Notes under the pieces: model-generated
Seen by the model: only the letters and a program-made list of their open reading frames with translations
Database searches by the model: none
Told to the model about the DNA's origin: nothing
Program-made: the position numbers and the translations under genes
Source: an uncultured Eubacteriales bacterium
GTDB lineage: Bacteria; Bacillota; Clostridia; TANB77; CAG-508
Assembly (NCBI GenBank): GCA_949288185.1
Contig: CASEIZ010000068.1
Location: forward strand, 1-36,890
Direction of reading: 5' to 3'
Length of the DNA: 36,890 bases
Shown here: in pieces, positions 26,590-33,334 of the stretch
Layout of the letters: each line of letters begins with the position of its first letter
How positions within the stretch are numbered: the stretch's first letter is position 1

Positions 26590-26607
26590 CTCATAAGATA
26601 TTATGAG
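26590..26607 (+). promoter_or_regulatory. Hairpin overlapping the ribosome site of the glycosyltransferase
   Basis: Perfect arms CTCATAA and TTATGAG around GATA end inside the ribosome site (GAGGTGA) of the next gene. If it forms in the RNA, the stem would hide the first bases of the Shine-Dalgarno sequence. The same dyad could instead bind a protein. Confidence 0.4.
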
Positions 26608-26616
26608 GTGATAAAA

Positions 26617-27894
26617 ATGTTTTTGATATCTATGATAATCGCACTAATATGTCTTATCTGTTCAATATGTATCAATATCAATTGGATTTATGATATTTCA
26701 TGTTATTTAGGCTATTTCTTGGCAATTTATCTCGTAACTTTTATAGCCATTATCCCAGGATTTCATTATGTATTTAATTTTGTTAGTTTATTGCTTCATA
26801 AAAAAGATAAAAAGAAATCCTATGACAAAAAAGAACAAGATGTTACAATTTTGATACCAGTATATAATGCAAAAAAATCGATAGAAGAAACACTTGATTC
26901 TATTAAAAAGCAAAAATACTGTGGAAATATTTATGTAAAAATGATTGATGATGGCTCAACTGATGGAACATTAGAATTATTAAAATCTATGGATTTAAAT
27001 TCTAATATAACTTTAATCGAAACAAAACACCAAGGAAAAGCAAATGCACTTAACCAAGGATTACAAACTGTATGTACTGATTATACGATTACAATCGATA
27101 GTGATACCGTTTTGCATCCTTTAGCAGTTAGAAATATAATGCATAAGTTAGTAAATTCTAATAAAAAAACAGCTGCAACAGCTGGTTGCCTATTTGTTAA
27201 AAATGCCAAAAAGAACTTTATTACAAAAATACAACAATGGGATTATACTTTAGGTATCTTTGGTGTAAAGCTAATGCAAGAGAATTACCATTCCACATTA
27301 GTTGCACAAGGTGCTTTTAGTGCTTATAAAACAAAAATGCTAAAAGAAATTGGTGGTTGGCAACATTGTGTAGGAGAAGATATTGTTCTCACTTGGCAAT
27401 TACTAAGTAAAGGTTATGAAACCAATTTTGCTAAAAATGCGATTGCTTTTACAGTTGTTCCAGAAAAATATAAGGAATTGGGTAAACAAAGAAAAAGATG
27501 GGCTAGAGGTATGATAGAAGCTTTTAAAAAGAATACCATATTGACATCTAAAAAGATGTCTTTGAAATCTAAGTTATTAGCATGCTTTAATGTCTTTTTC
27601 CCTTTTATCGATTTAGCACTTCTGATTTTTGTACCATTGAGCTTAATTTTTTTAGCGTTTGGAAATCCTTTACTTCTTAGTTGGATTTCTTTATTAGTCA
27701 TTCCTTTTGGACTATTATTATGCTTATTAATCGAAATCAGAAGAAAAAATATGCTAAAAGAAATTGATTGTAAATTAGAAAAAAGAAGTTGCTTAGCATT
27801 TCTTGTGTATATTTTGGTTTATGCTTTTATCTTAGCACCATATTGTCTAATAGGATATATTTCAGAGTTAATCAATTTGAAAAAGAAATGGTAA
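26617..27894 (+). CDS. Family 2 glycosyltransferase (PgaC/IcaA-like)
   Basis: This is a processive membrane glycosyltransferase of the poly-beta-1,6-N-acetylglucosamine synthase type. Two N-terminal transmembrane segments (about 1-20 and 25-55) precede the GT-A domain. The catalytic motifs are VTILIPVYNA, DDGSTDGT, DSDTV (the DxD-like motif), GEDIVLTW (ED general base) and QRKRWARG (the QxxRW polymer-binding motif). Two to three C-terminal transmembrane segments (about 325-365 and 385-415) follow. The start is ATG 26617 behind GAGGTGA; an in-frame GTG at 26608 is inside the ribosome site. It is divergent from an IcaB-like deacetylase. No icaD/pgaD partner is visible in the window. Confidence 0.88.
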   Translation: MFLISMIIALICLICSICININWIYDISCYLGYFLAIYLVTFIAIIPGFHYVFNFVSLLLHKKDKKKSYDKKEQDVTILIPVYNAKKSIEETLDSIKKQKYCGNIYVKMIDDGSTDGTLELLKSMDLNSNITLIETKHQGKANALNQGLQTVCTDYTITIDSDTVLHPLAVRNIMHKLVNSNKKTAATAGCLFVKNAKKNFITKIQQWDYTLGIFGVKLMQENYHSTLVAQGAFSAYKTKMLKEIGGWQHCVGEDIVLTWQLLSKGYETNFAKNAIAFTVVPEKYKELGKQRKRWARGMIEAFKKNTILTSKKMSLKSKLLACFNVFFPFIDLALLIFVPLSLIFLAFGNPLLLSWISLLVIPFGLLLCLLIEIRRKNMLKEIDCKLEKRSCLAFLVYILVYAFILAPYCLIGYISELINLKKKW

Positions 27895-27902
27895 TTATGA
27901 TA

Positions 27903-27927
27903 AGGAAGGAATTTTTCCTTCCCTTTT
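27903..27927 (+). terminator. Terminator of the glycosyltransferase gene
   Basis: Arms GGAAGGAA (27904-27911) and TTCCTTCC (27915-27922) with a 3-nt loop are followed by CTTTTT, directly after the stop codon. Confidence 0.8.
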
Positions 27928-28002
27928 TATTGTTTATATAAATTGATTTTGTATTACTTATTAACTATAGAAAAGTAATTTTCTTTTTATTTAGGAAATA
28001 AT

Positions 28003-28031
28003 TTGAAGTATACATAATTTTATGCTATAAT
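28003..28031 (+). promoter_or_regulatory. Promoter of the interrupted HD gene
   Basis: TTGAAG (28003-28008), a 17-nt spacer and a perfect TATAAT (28026-28031) with a TGn extension lie 88 nt before the start codon. The leader contains a hairpin CTTGC...GCAAG (28062-28066 with 28083-28087). Despite the stop codon in the gene, its expression signals are intact. Confidence 0.7.
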
Positions 28032-28118
28032 ATAAAATGATAACATTTAGTAGTAGCCTTCCTTGCGTGACATCAGGTGTATGCAAGAGGACAATTAATT
28101 AATAAGGAGGATAATAAA

Positions 28119-29267
28119 ATGTTTAAAAAAGAGTGTTTAAATCTCACTACGTTAAAAGCGTTAAACGAGATCTTGAAGCGGTTAAATTGTTTACGTCGGT
28201 GGACGTCTTTTATCAAGGACGATACCTACAATGAACATGCAAAACAAGGGTTCAATTGTATTGCCACTTATCTTTTAGCATCTTATGCGGAAGAAAAAGG
28301 TAAAATCATTCATTAGGAAAATTTTCCAAAGATTGTTCTGTATAGAGCATTCAAAAAGGTATATGTATCTTTCGATACACCAGAACATATTAACAAACAA
28401 GTATGTGAAATTGGTAATATCGAAAAAGAAGCGTTCGATGAAAAAACCAAACAATATATCACCGAACTGACTAATGAAGATTTTTGTAATTTCATATGTG
28501 AAGGTTTAAACACATATGAAATGGAAATCTATAAAGCTGCAGCAAAACTTACCTCAAAGGTAGAGTTATCCGCAATAGGTAAACGATCTACTTTGGAATA
28601 TTTTGAAAAAAAGTTTGAAATCCAGAAATCTATTAAAAATTTTTACTACATTCCTGGAGTAAAAGTATTTAATAAATTTTATAGAACCTATTTTAGAAGG
28701 TTTAAAAAGATTTCAAAACTTCGTAACCAAAACAGGTGGTCAGTTTACCCCTATCTCTTAAATTGTTCTGTTCTTGGACATTTACTTGATACTGCCATTT
28801 TTTCATATCTTATCGGATTACAAAATTTCGATGAAAGAGTAGCAGCAATGATGTTTTTCATGGGCATTTTCCACGATTTAGGAGAAGTCTGGACAACAGA
28901 CTACCCATCACCTATTAAGTATGGAATACCTGGACTTAAAAAGGCTGTTGACATTTTTGAGGAAATAATGTTAAACAAACACTTTTTTTCAAAGATATCT
29001 TCGTACATTGCAGAAAACATACGTAATCTGCTTAAGGAAAAAGAGTCAACTTTCCATAAGTGGATAAAACCTGCTGATATGTTAGCAGCAGATTCTGAAT
29101 GTTGGAGACAGTGTAGAGCTGGAACTCGAGATCCATATTTCAAAGAAGCTATTGAAAAGTTCGATAAACAGCTTTCTGACAATGTTTATCAATTGCCACC
29201 GCTTTTTCAGGAGTTACACGATTATTACTTGAGATATGCGAAATTTGCAATTAAAGACATTGACTAA
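28119..29267 (+). pseudogene. Tandem YfbR-like HD phosphohydrolase split by an in-frame TAG
   Basis: The frame from ATG 28119 (AAGGAGG, 8 nt upstream) runs 65 codons to TAG at 28314, then stays open in the same frame to 29267, about 382 codons in all. The C-terminal half is a good YfbR/HD-type nucleotidase: NRWSVYPYLL, VLGHLLDTA, FMGIFHDLGEVWTTDYPSP (the HD pair and glutamate) and KPADMLAAD. The N-terminal half resembles a second copy of the same fold (RRWTSFIKDD, NEHAKQGFN, then KIVLYRAFKKVYVSFDTPEH) in which the HD pair is lost. The TAG falls in the loop before that segment. The first ATG after the TAG (28521) has no ribosome site. GCG, CGG and CGT codons are more frequent than in neighbours, suggesting transfer. 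It may be a nonsense-mutated gene or a read-through gene; TAG is an ordinary stop elsewhere in the window. Confidence 0.75.
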
Positions 29268-29277
29268 CACACCCAAT

Positions 29278-29313
29278 GACCGCCTCTTCTTGAGGCGGTC
29301 TTGTTGGTTTTAT
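29278..29313 (+). terminator. Strong terminator after the HD gene
   Basis: Perfect arms GACCGCCTC (29278-29286) and GAGGCGGTC (29292-29300) with loop TTCTT are followed by a T-rich run. CCAA and TTGG flank the stem. Its high GC content stands out from the surroundings. Confidence 0.9.
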
Positions 29314-29334
29314 TATATCTCATATATAAGATTC

Positions 29335-29380
29335 ATACAAATATAGCACTATTTTATTATATATGGCATAGTTAAATAAA
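29335..29380. repeat. Direct repeat, left copy (46 bp)
   Basis: This sequence (core ATATAGCACTATTTTATT, then GTTAAATAAA) recurs at 32025-32070 with 42 of 46 identical positions in the same orientation. The left copy overlaps the stop codon of the last gene of the three-gene cassette. The two copies bracket that cassette exactly. Confidence 0.85.
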
Positions 29381-29824
29381 AATTCTTTTAATTTTATTAA
29401 GAATTCTTCTAAAGATATTTTCTTTATATTCTACCATTTGTAAATTCGTCTCTATATTCTCTGTTACATCTGTTTTAGCTTCTTTTTTCTTGAAAATATC
29501 ATTAGGATTATATTTTTCTAATAATTCTGTTTGGTATCTCTTTTCATTCTCATAAAACTTATTTTTTAATTGTTGTCTCTCTTCATCTGTTGACCAGTAA
29601 TTATAATTGATAACAGCAATTAGGTCTTTTGTTTTTGTTGAAAAATTTTGCTCTAATAGACTTTTATTAATATCAATATTTATTTTATATTGTTCATTGG
29701 ATTGTCTTTTAATTAATTCTATTAATTTCTTTGGCAACCTATCTATATAAGATTGTGGTAAATATTCTAATAGACAATTAACTTCCGTATATGCTTTAAT
29801 ATAATGAATATTATTACCAATCAT
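29372..29824 (-). CDS. Small conserved-looking protein of unknown function (cassette gene 3)
   Basis: This is a soluble protein of about 150 residues. The start is taken at ATG 29824 (MIGNNIHYIKAY), 6 nt after GGGGTG. Upstream in-frame ATGs at 29827, 29842, 29845 and 29848 lie in the GAT-rich tail of the previous gene. The frame overlaps that gene by about 11 nt, so translation is probably coupled. Segments such as LPQSYIDRLPKKLIELIKRQ, SLLEQNFSTKTKDLIAVI and NYWSTDEERQQLKNKFYENE look like a short helical family that I have the impression occurs in gut Clostridia, but I cannot name it. The C-terminus is basic and hydrophobic (FRRILNKIKRIFI) and might touch the membrane or a partner. Function unknown. 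Confidence 0.7.
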   Translation of the reverse strand: MIGNNIHYIKAYTEVNCLLEYLPQSYIDRLPKKLIELIKRQSNEQYKINIDINKSLLEQNFSTKTKDLIAVINYNYWSTDEERQQLKNKFYENEKRYQTELLEKYNPNDIFKKKEAKTDVTENIETNLQMVEYKENIFRRILNKIKRIFI

Positions 29825-30260
29825 CATCAACACCCCATCCATCATCATCTTTTCCCCATCTAGTATCTTCTATTGTTTGTGCTTGTTCATCTCTTATACT
29901 TTTACTCATTTCGTTAAATCCTGATATTGTTGCCTCACCAGATAGCTCTTGTAAATCAGAATTTAAAGTACTTTCATCAAATTTTTCCTTTTTTTCAGAT
30001 TTCGGCTTTTCAATGATACCTTCTCTTTTATAATAAAAAGATTTCATATAATATTGAGAACATAGTTGTGGCTTTCTATCCTTTTGCGTTATTCCTAAAT
30101 TCATTGTTAAAATTTTGTCGATATCTACTGACAAAGAAGAATCTAAATCTGCGACTTGATATACAATATCACAAAAATCTTTTTCATCATTGCTACTTCT
30201 AACAGATTGAATCAGAAGTTCATCAATTATTTGTTGATATAACCCGGGTATTATTTTCAT
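29814..30260 (-). CDS. Small acidic-tailed protein of unknown function (cassette gene 2)
   Basis: This 148-residue protein has a helical N-terminal part (about 1-55), a Lys/Glu-rich middle and an acidic Trp-containing tail, RWGKDDDGWGVDDDW, built from a small internal repeat. I recognise no family. The ATG at 30260 lies 38 nt inside the end of the 565-residue gene and lacks a clear ribosome site, so it probably depends on translational coupling. The end overlaps cassette gene 3. Tightly overlapping frames suggest that the three proteins act together. Acidic tails of this kind often contact a basic partner protein or occlude a binding site, which is only a suggestion here. Confidence 0.65.
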   Translation of the reverse strand: MKIIPGLYQQIIDELLIQSVRSSNDEKDFCDIVYQVADLDSSLSVDIDKILTMNLGITQKDRKPQLCSQYYMKSFYYKREGIIEKPKSEKKEKFDESTLNSDLQELSGEATISGFNEMSKSIRDEQAQTIEDTRWGKDDDGWGVDDDW

Positions 30261-31920
30261 TTTCTTTTGATATATCTACTAATTTTGCAACTAAACTTTC
30301 TAAAGAGCGATATCTATCATTATTTCTTAAAGGAAATTCCGTTTTATATTTTTCTTCGCATTTTTGACAATATCCTGTTGTTCTATTATTCTCAAATCTT
30401 TGAATTATCCTATTAATTAAATATGGATTTTGGGTCTCTTCATATTCTTGTAACATGTTTTCTATTTCAAGATGTTCATTTTCTATAATTTTTTCTCTAT
30501 CTAGCATAACTAGTGGAATTCCATATTGTGCTGCAACGATTAAAGAATCTTGATAATTTTTGCTATTTTTGTACTCATCATTTGACATACTATCTGCAAT
30601 ACATATAATATATGAGGGCTGCTTTTTTTCTCCATTACTATTAAACCTATCCCAATTCGTTTCATTTCCATCTATTCTTGTATTATTTGCTTGTTCCATC
30701 GGTGTTAAAAATCTACTACTAGATCCTTCACATGCTGCCATAGTTCTTTCTGTATCCATAGTGCCTACGGTATCAAATTGTTTATTTAACTCCATAGAAG
30801 CCATATCCCAAGGTGCTGATGCGACTAATGCTGAATTCTCAAAATCAGTAAATCCATAGCCAATCTGCTCTTCTTTTGCAAGTTCTAAACTTTCATTTGA
30901 TATCATCCTAGTACAGAAAACATGATTTGTTCTCTTTGGAATATTCCAAGCTTGTTGATAAGATTGTTCTCCATTGTTTTTATGTGAAAACGCTCCCACA
31001 ACATGACTACACATATAAAAGTTAGTTCCTGCATTGTATATAGGTACTTTTTTTCCATCAATTTCTATTACTTCTATAAGATCTTCTTCTTTTGGTTTGT
31101 AAAATTTGTCGTTATACATTTGTGCAAAGCTTTTCCTAATTTCTGTATCAATTGCATTAAAATTTTCTATATTCATTTCAGCTAATTCTAGTTTTTCAAT
31201 TTGTTCTATACTATCTGAAGAAATTATTTGTGTTAGATTTTTGAGAAATGTATGTATTTTTTCATTTCCAACTATTTCTTGTGCGTTTTCTATATTAAAT
31301 CCATATTTTTGGCATAATAGTTTTGCTTGAGTAAGACTAATTCCAAAATTCTTTTCTATTGTAGCAAATTTTACTCTATCTAATTCAGATAAAGACTGTA
31401 TATGTTCTGTTAAGCCTTGTATATTTTCTGGATTATTTAAAATTGAAGTACACACATTATTCCTTATTTGATCATAATTTTCAAGTTGTTCAATACTTTT
31501 AATCCCAAAATAATTTTGTTCTTGATTAATAACATTAAAATAATTTTTTAATATATCGGTTCTAGTAGTAGATGAAATGGATGCTGATAATTCGCTGAAA
31601 TCAGAACTATTCAAAGCTTTTACAATTATATTACTTCCTGTAATCCAATTATCTTTTGTTAAAAAAGTTTCTTTTAATTTGAAAAATAATGCATATTGGT
31701 TATCATCCAGATTTATCAAAGTATCTTGAAATTTTTTATCACAAACTATTCTTGAAAGTTCTTCAAACGTTAGTTTAGATATAAATTTATCACTTAAAAT
31801 CTCAAAATTTATAGTTTCTAATAAATCAGTATTTTGGTCAAAAAGTTTCTTAAAACTTGCTTTTCCTTTAGCATCTATATTATATTTCGTAAAGATAGTT
31901 TCAATCTCTTTTGTATCCAT
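30223..31920 (-). CDS. Uncharacterised large protein (cassette gene 1), paralogue of the 34770 gene
   Basis: This 565-residue soluble protein has no recognised family. Residues 1-260 are helical. Residues about 285-520 look like an alpha/beta domain, with VPIYNAGTNFYMCSHVVGAF, an ICIADSM strand and IPLVMLDREKI. A CQKCEEK pair (CxxC) lies near the C-terminus. It is a clear paralogue of the 675-residue protein at 34770: the other protein has DALVSLDDDELKCF where this one has DTLINLDDNQYALF, NIQSLDDLMNLERTKKDIC where this one has GIKSIEQLENYDQIRNNVC, and IPIVFMDWDKI where this one has IPLVMLDREKI. The start is ATG 31920 with GGAG 6 nt upstream. An extended -10 box (TGATATAAT) on the minus strand lies about 40 nt before it. 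The C-terminal layout invites a test for a nucleotide- or NAD-binding fold, but nothing here proves it. Confidence 0.75.
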   Translation of the reverse strand: MDTKEIETIFTKYNIDAKGKASFKKLFDQNTDLLETINFEILSDKFISKLTFEELSRIVCDKKFQDTLINLDDNQYALFFKLKETFLTKDNWITGSNIIVKALNSSDFSELSASISSTTRTDILKNYFNVINQEQNYFGIKSIEQLENYDQIRNNVCTSILNNPENIQGLTEHIQSLSELDRVKFATIEKNFGISLTQAKLLCQKYGFNIENAQEIVGNEKIHTFLKNLTQIISSDSIEQIEKLELAEMNIENFNAIDTEIRKSFAQMYNDKFYKPKEEDLIEVIEIDGKKVPIYNAGTNFYMCSHVVGAFSHKNNGEQSYQQAWNIPKRTNHVFCTRMISNESLELAKEEQIGYGFTDFENSALVASAPWDMASMELNKQFDTVGTMDTERTMAACEGSSSRFLTPMEQANNTRIDGNETNWDRFNSNGEKKQPSYIICIADSMSNDEYKNSKNYQDSLIVAAQYGIPLVMLDREKIIENEHLEIENMLQEYEETQNPYLINRIIQRFENNRTTGYCQKCEEKYKTEFPLRNNDRYRSLESLVAKLVDISKENENNTRVISTNN

Positions 31921-31960
31921 AATTTACTCCATTTTAATTATTTTACTTCATATTTTTTAT

Positions 31961-31969
31961 ATTATATCA
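31961..31969 (-). promoter_or_regulatory. Extended -10 promoter of the three-gene cassette
   Basis: On the minus strand the sequence reads TGATATAAT, about 40 nt before the start of the 565-residue gene. The -35 hexamer at 17-nt spacing (TATGTT) is poor, so the TGn extension probably carries recognition. Confidence 0.5.
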
Positions 31970-32024
31970 TAACAAAATATAAAAACATACACATTATTTT
32001 ATTTTTTATGCTATAAGTATGTTT

Positions 32025-32070
32025 ATACGAATATAGCACTATTTTATTAAATATGATATAGTTAAATAAA
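32025..32070. repeat. Direct repeat, right copy (46 bp)
   Basis: This is the same-orientation copy of 29335-29380 with four substitutions. It lies just upstream of the ribosome site of the nucleoside phosphorylase-like gene and may contribute promoter sequence to it (AATATGATATAG). Confidence 0.85.
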
Positions 32071-32098
32071 TATTATTTTATTAAGAGGTGATGTTTCC

Positions 32099-32854
32099 AT
32101 GATAACCAATAGTTTTGACAATCATTCAGAAGCAAAAATTAATCCTAAACCAAAAGAAAACAGATTAACATGTGATGCTTGTATTATTACATTTTCGAAT
32201 ATCATAGAAGATTATGTACTTAACCATTATGACTGTAAAAAAGTTGGTGAACTCAAATTTGTCACTGGTCCTTTATCTGTTTATGAATTAGAATATAAAA
32301 ATAAGGTTATTGCATTTTATAAAACTTATATGGGTGCCCCTACCGCTGTTGGTGCTTTAGAAGATGCTACTGAAATATTAGATACTAATAAATTTGTTGT
32401 TTTTGGTGGCGCAGGTTCTTTAGATAAAAACATCTCTCATGGTAAAATCATGGTTCCAACATATGCCTATCGAGATGAGGGAACTTCTTATCATTATGCT
32501 ACACCAAGTGACTATATAAAAATCAAAAATGCTCCTGTTGTTTCAAACTTTATGAAAGAACACCATCTTCCTTTTGTAGAAGGAAAAACTTGGACAACAG
32601 ATGCTTTCTATCGAGAAACTGTTCATAATTTTGAAAAAAGAAAACAAGATGGTTGTATTTCAGTTGAAATGGAATGTTCTGCTTTACAAGCTGTTTGCGA
32701 TTTTAGGAATTTAAAATTATATTATTTCTTAACAAGTGGTGATTTACTGGATGCACCTGTTTGGGACAGTCGAAAAAAAGAAAATGATTTGACTGGAACA
32801 CAACATGATTTCACACATTTTGAAATTGCATTAGAATTAGCAATTTCAATATGA
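32099..32854 (+). CDS. Nucleoside phosphorylase-family enzyme (PNP/UDP type)
   Basis: This 251-residue enzyme resembles uridine/purine nucleoside phosphorylases and MTA/SAH nucleosidases. The phosphorylase-I fold is indicated by a central strand FVVFGGAGSLD, ISHGKIMVPTYAYRDEGTSYHY and the substrate-site motif ISVEMECSALQAV, with its Glu contacting the ribose. A late LTSGDLLD segment with Asp takes the place of the catalytic acid. It would cleave a nucleoside to base and sugar (phosphate). The exact substrate is not clear; the sequence is distant from Udp and DeoD consensus. The start is ATG 32099 with AGGTGAT 6 nt upstream. It stands alone between the three-gene cassette and the small-RNA locus. 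Confidence 0.88.
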   Translation: MITNSFDNHSEAKINPKPKENRLTCDACIITFSNIIEDYVLNHYDCKKVGELKFVTGPLSVYELEYKNKVIAFYKTYMGAPTAVGALEDATEILDTNKFVVFGGAGSLDKNISHGKIMVPTYAYRDEGTSYHYATPSDYIKIKNAPVVSNFMKEHHLPFVEGKTWTTDAFYRETVHNFEKRKQDGCISVEMECSALQAVCDFRNLKLYYFLTSGDLLDAPVWDSRKKENDLTGTQHDFTHFEIALELAISI

Positions 32855-32870
32855 AATTATAAGTTTTCAT

Positions 32871-32899
32871 TTGACAAATATAAATTAATATGCTATTAT
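32871..32899 (+). promoter_or_regulatory. Promoter of the small RNA
   Basis: TTGACA (32871-32876, perfect), a 17-nt spacer and TATTAT (32894-32899) lie 17 nt after the phosphorylase stop. No gene follows on this strand before a terminator 75 nt later, so the promoter drives a short untranslated RNA. Confidence 0.75.
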
Positions 32900-32905
32900 T
32901 TAGTT

Positions 32906-32984
32906 ACAGAATAAATGTGTCTGTTACCGATGGACATTTTGTAGATTGTATGTGTATCCGCGAATGCACATACTTATTTTTTTG
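32906..32984 (+). ncRNA. Small antisense-type RNA (about 80 nt)
   Basis: The transcript is defined by a strong promoter at 32871-32899 and a terminator at 32948-32983. Its only frame would be a nine-codon peptide without a ribosome site. It carries ACCGATGGACAT (32926-32937), which is exactly complementary to the first four codons, including the AUG, of the 41-codon gene transcribed towards it. Its terminator loop carries CCGCGAA (32958-32964), complementary to UUCGCGG in the terminator loop of that gene's mRNA. The two RNAs end tail to tail, so these two short repeats, and not overlap, would mediate pairing. The layout resembles RNA II of the par (Fst) antisense module of plasmid pAD1. Exact ends are inferred. 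Confidence 0.65.
32948..32983 (+). terminator. Terminator of the small RNA
   Basis: Arms GTATGTG (32948-32954) and CACATAC (32967-32973) with a 12-nt loop are followed by TTATTTTTTT. The loop contains CCGCGAA, the likely contact to the opposite mRNA. Confidence 0.8.
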
Positions 32985-32987
32985 ATT

Positions 32988-33019
32988 AAAAATAGAGTAG
33001 ACCGCGAAATCTACTCTAT
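32988..33019 (-). terminator. Terminator of the 41-codon gene
   Basis: On the minus strand, perfect arms ATAGAGTAGA and TCTACTCTAT (33010-33019 and 32992-33001) enclose the loop TTTCGCGG, followed by a T-run. It ends the mRNA of the small gene about 20 nt after its stop codon. Confidence 0.85.
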
Positions 33020-33039
33020 CGACTTATGTATGTCTACAA

Positions 33040-33165
33040 TTAGTCTTTGCCTGCTTGCTCATCTTCATTTTGTTGAAACTGCTGTAAAAGTTCAAGTCTA
33101 ATGACTTTTTCCCTCTCATCTAGCAATTTATCAACTAAACAAAGAATTGCATCACCGATGGACAT
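33040..33165 (-). CDS. 41-residue peptide, target of the convergent small RNA
   Basis: The gene starts at ATG 33165, 8 nt after AAAGGGGG, and ends in TAA at 33040. The peptide begins MSIGDAILCLVDKLLDEREK and ends in a Gln/Glu-rich stretch, LLQQFQQNEDEQAGKD. The first 15 residues form an amphipathic helix, and the rest is charged and helical. It is not hydrophobic enough to be a typical Fst/TxpA membrane toxin, although the LVDKLLDE part recalls the charged end of Fst-like peptides. Translation is probably repressed by pairing of the convergent RNA over the start codon. The leader has two hairpins (AACCTTT/AAAGGTT type and GTCTT/AAGAC), and CCTTTC could also pair with GAAAGG of the ribosome site. 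Toxin, regulator or other antisense-controlled peptide are all open. Confidence 0.7.
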   Translation of the reverse strand: MSIGDAILCLVDKLLDEREKVIRLELLQQFQQNEDEQAGKD

Positions 33166-33228
33166 ATATAGACCCCCTTTCCGTCTTGAGAAAAGACTAA
33201 CCTTTTCAAGAGAAAGGTTGCCATTATA
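33166..33228 (-). promoter_or_regulatory. Promoter and structured leader of the 41-codon gene
   Basis: On the minus strand a perfect TATAAT lies at 33223-33228; the -35 region is only T-rich (TTGTTT at 20 nt or TTTTTT at 17 nt). The roughly 50-nt leader can form the stems AACCTTT/AAAGGTT and GTCTT/AAGAC just before AAAGGGGG. An alternative pairing of CCTTTC with GAAAGG would hide the ribosome site. Confidence 0.5.
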
Positions 33229-33302
33229 TTACAATATTTTACATCAAAAAACAAGCGAACAGTAAAATTTTCCTAAAAAGTTTCAAATCTAAATATATAA
33301 AC

Positions 33303-33329
33303 CTCCCCATGCAACGCCAACATGGGGAG
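33303..33329 (-). terminator. Terminator of the 87-residue gene
   Basis: Arms CTCCCCATG (33303-33311) and CATGGGGAG (33321-33329) enclose a 9-nt loop directly after the stop codon of the small minus-strand gene. The downstream T-run is weak. Confidence 0.7.
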
Positions 33330-33334
33330 TATAT

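Noticed and set aside
28521..29267. 248-residue HD protein as an independent gene
   Set aside because: The frame is open back to the TAG at 28316, the ATG has no ribosome site, and conserved-looking sequence continues upstream; treated as part of one interrupted gene.
29827..29848. Upstream ATG codons as start of cassette gene 3
   Set aside because: They fall in the GAT-rich tail of the previous gene, and the GGGGTG site fits the ATG at 29824 better; still not certain.
32914..32943. Nine-codon frame (MCLLPMDIL) in the small RNA
   Set aside because: There is no ribosome site, and the pairing repeat explains the sequence better than coding.
33040..33165. Calling the 41-residue peptide an Fst or TxpA toxin
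   Set aside because: The peptide lacks a convincing membrane helix; only the RNA architecture matches, so no family name is given.
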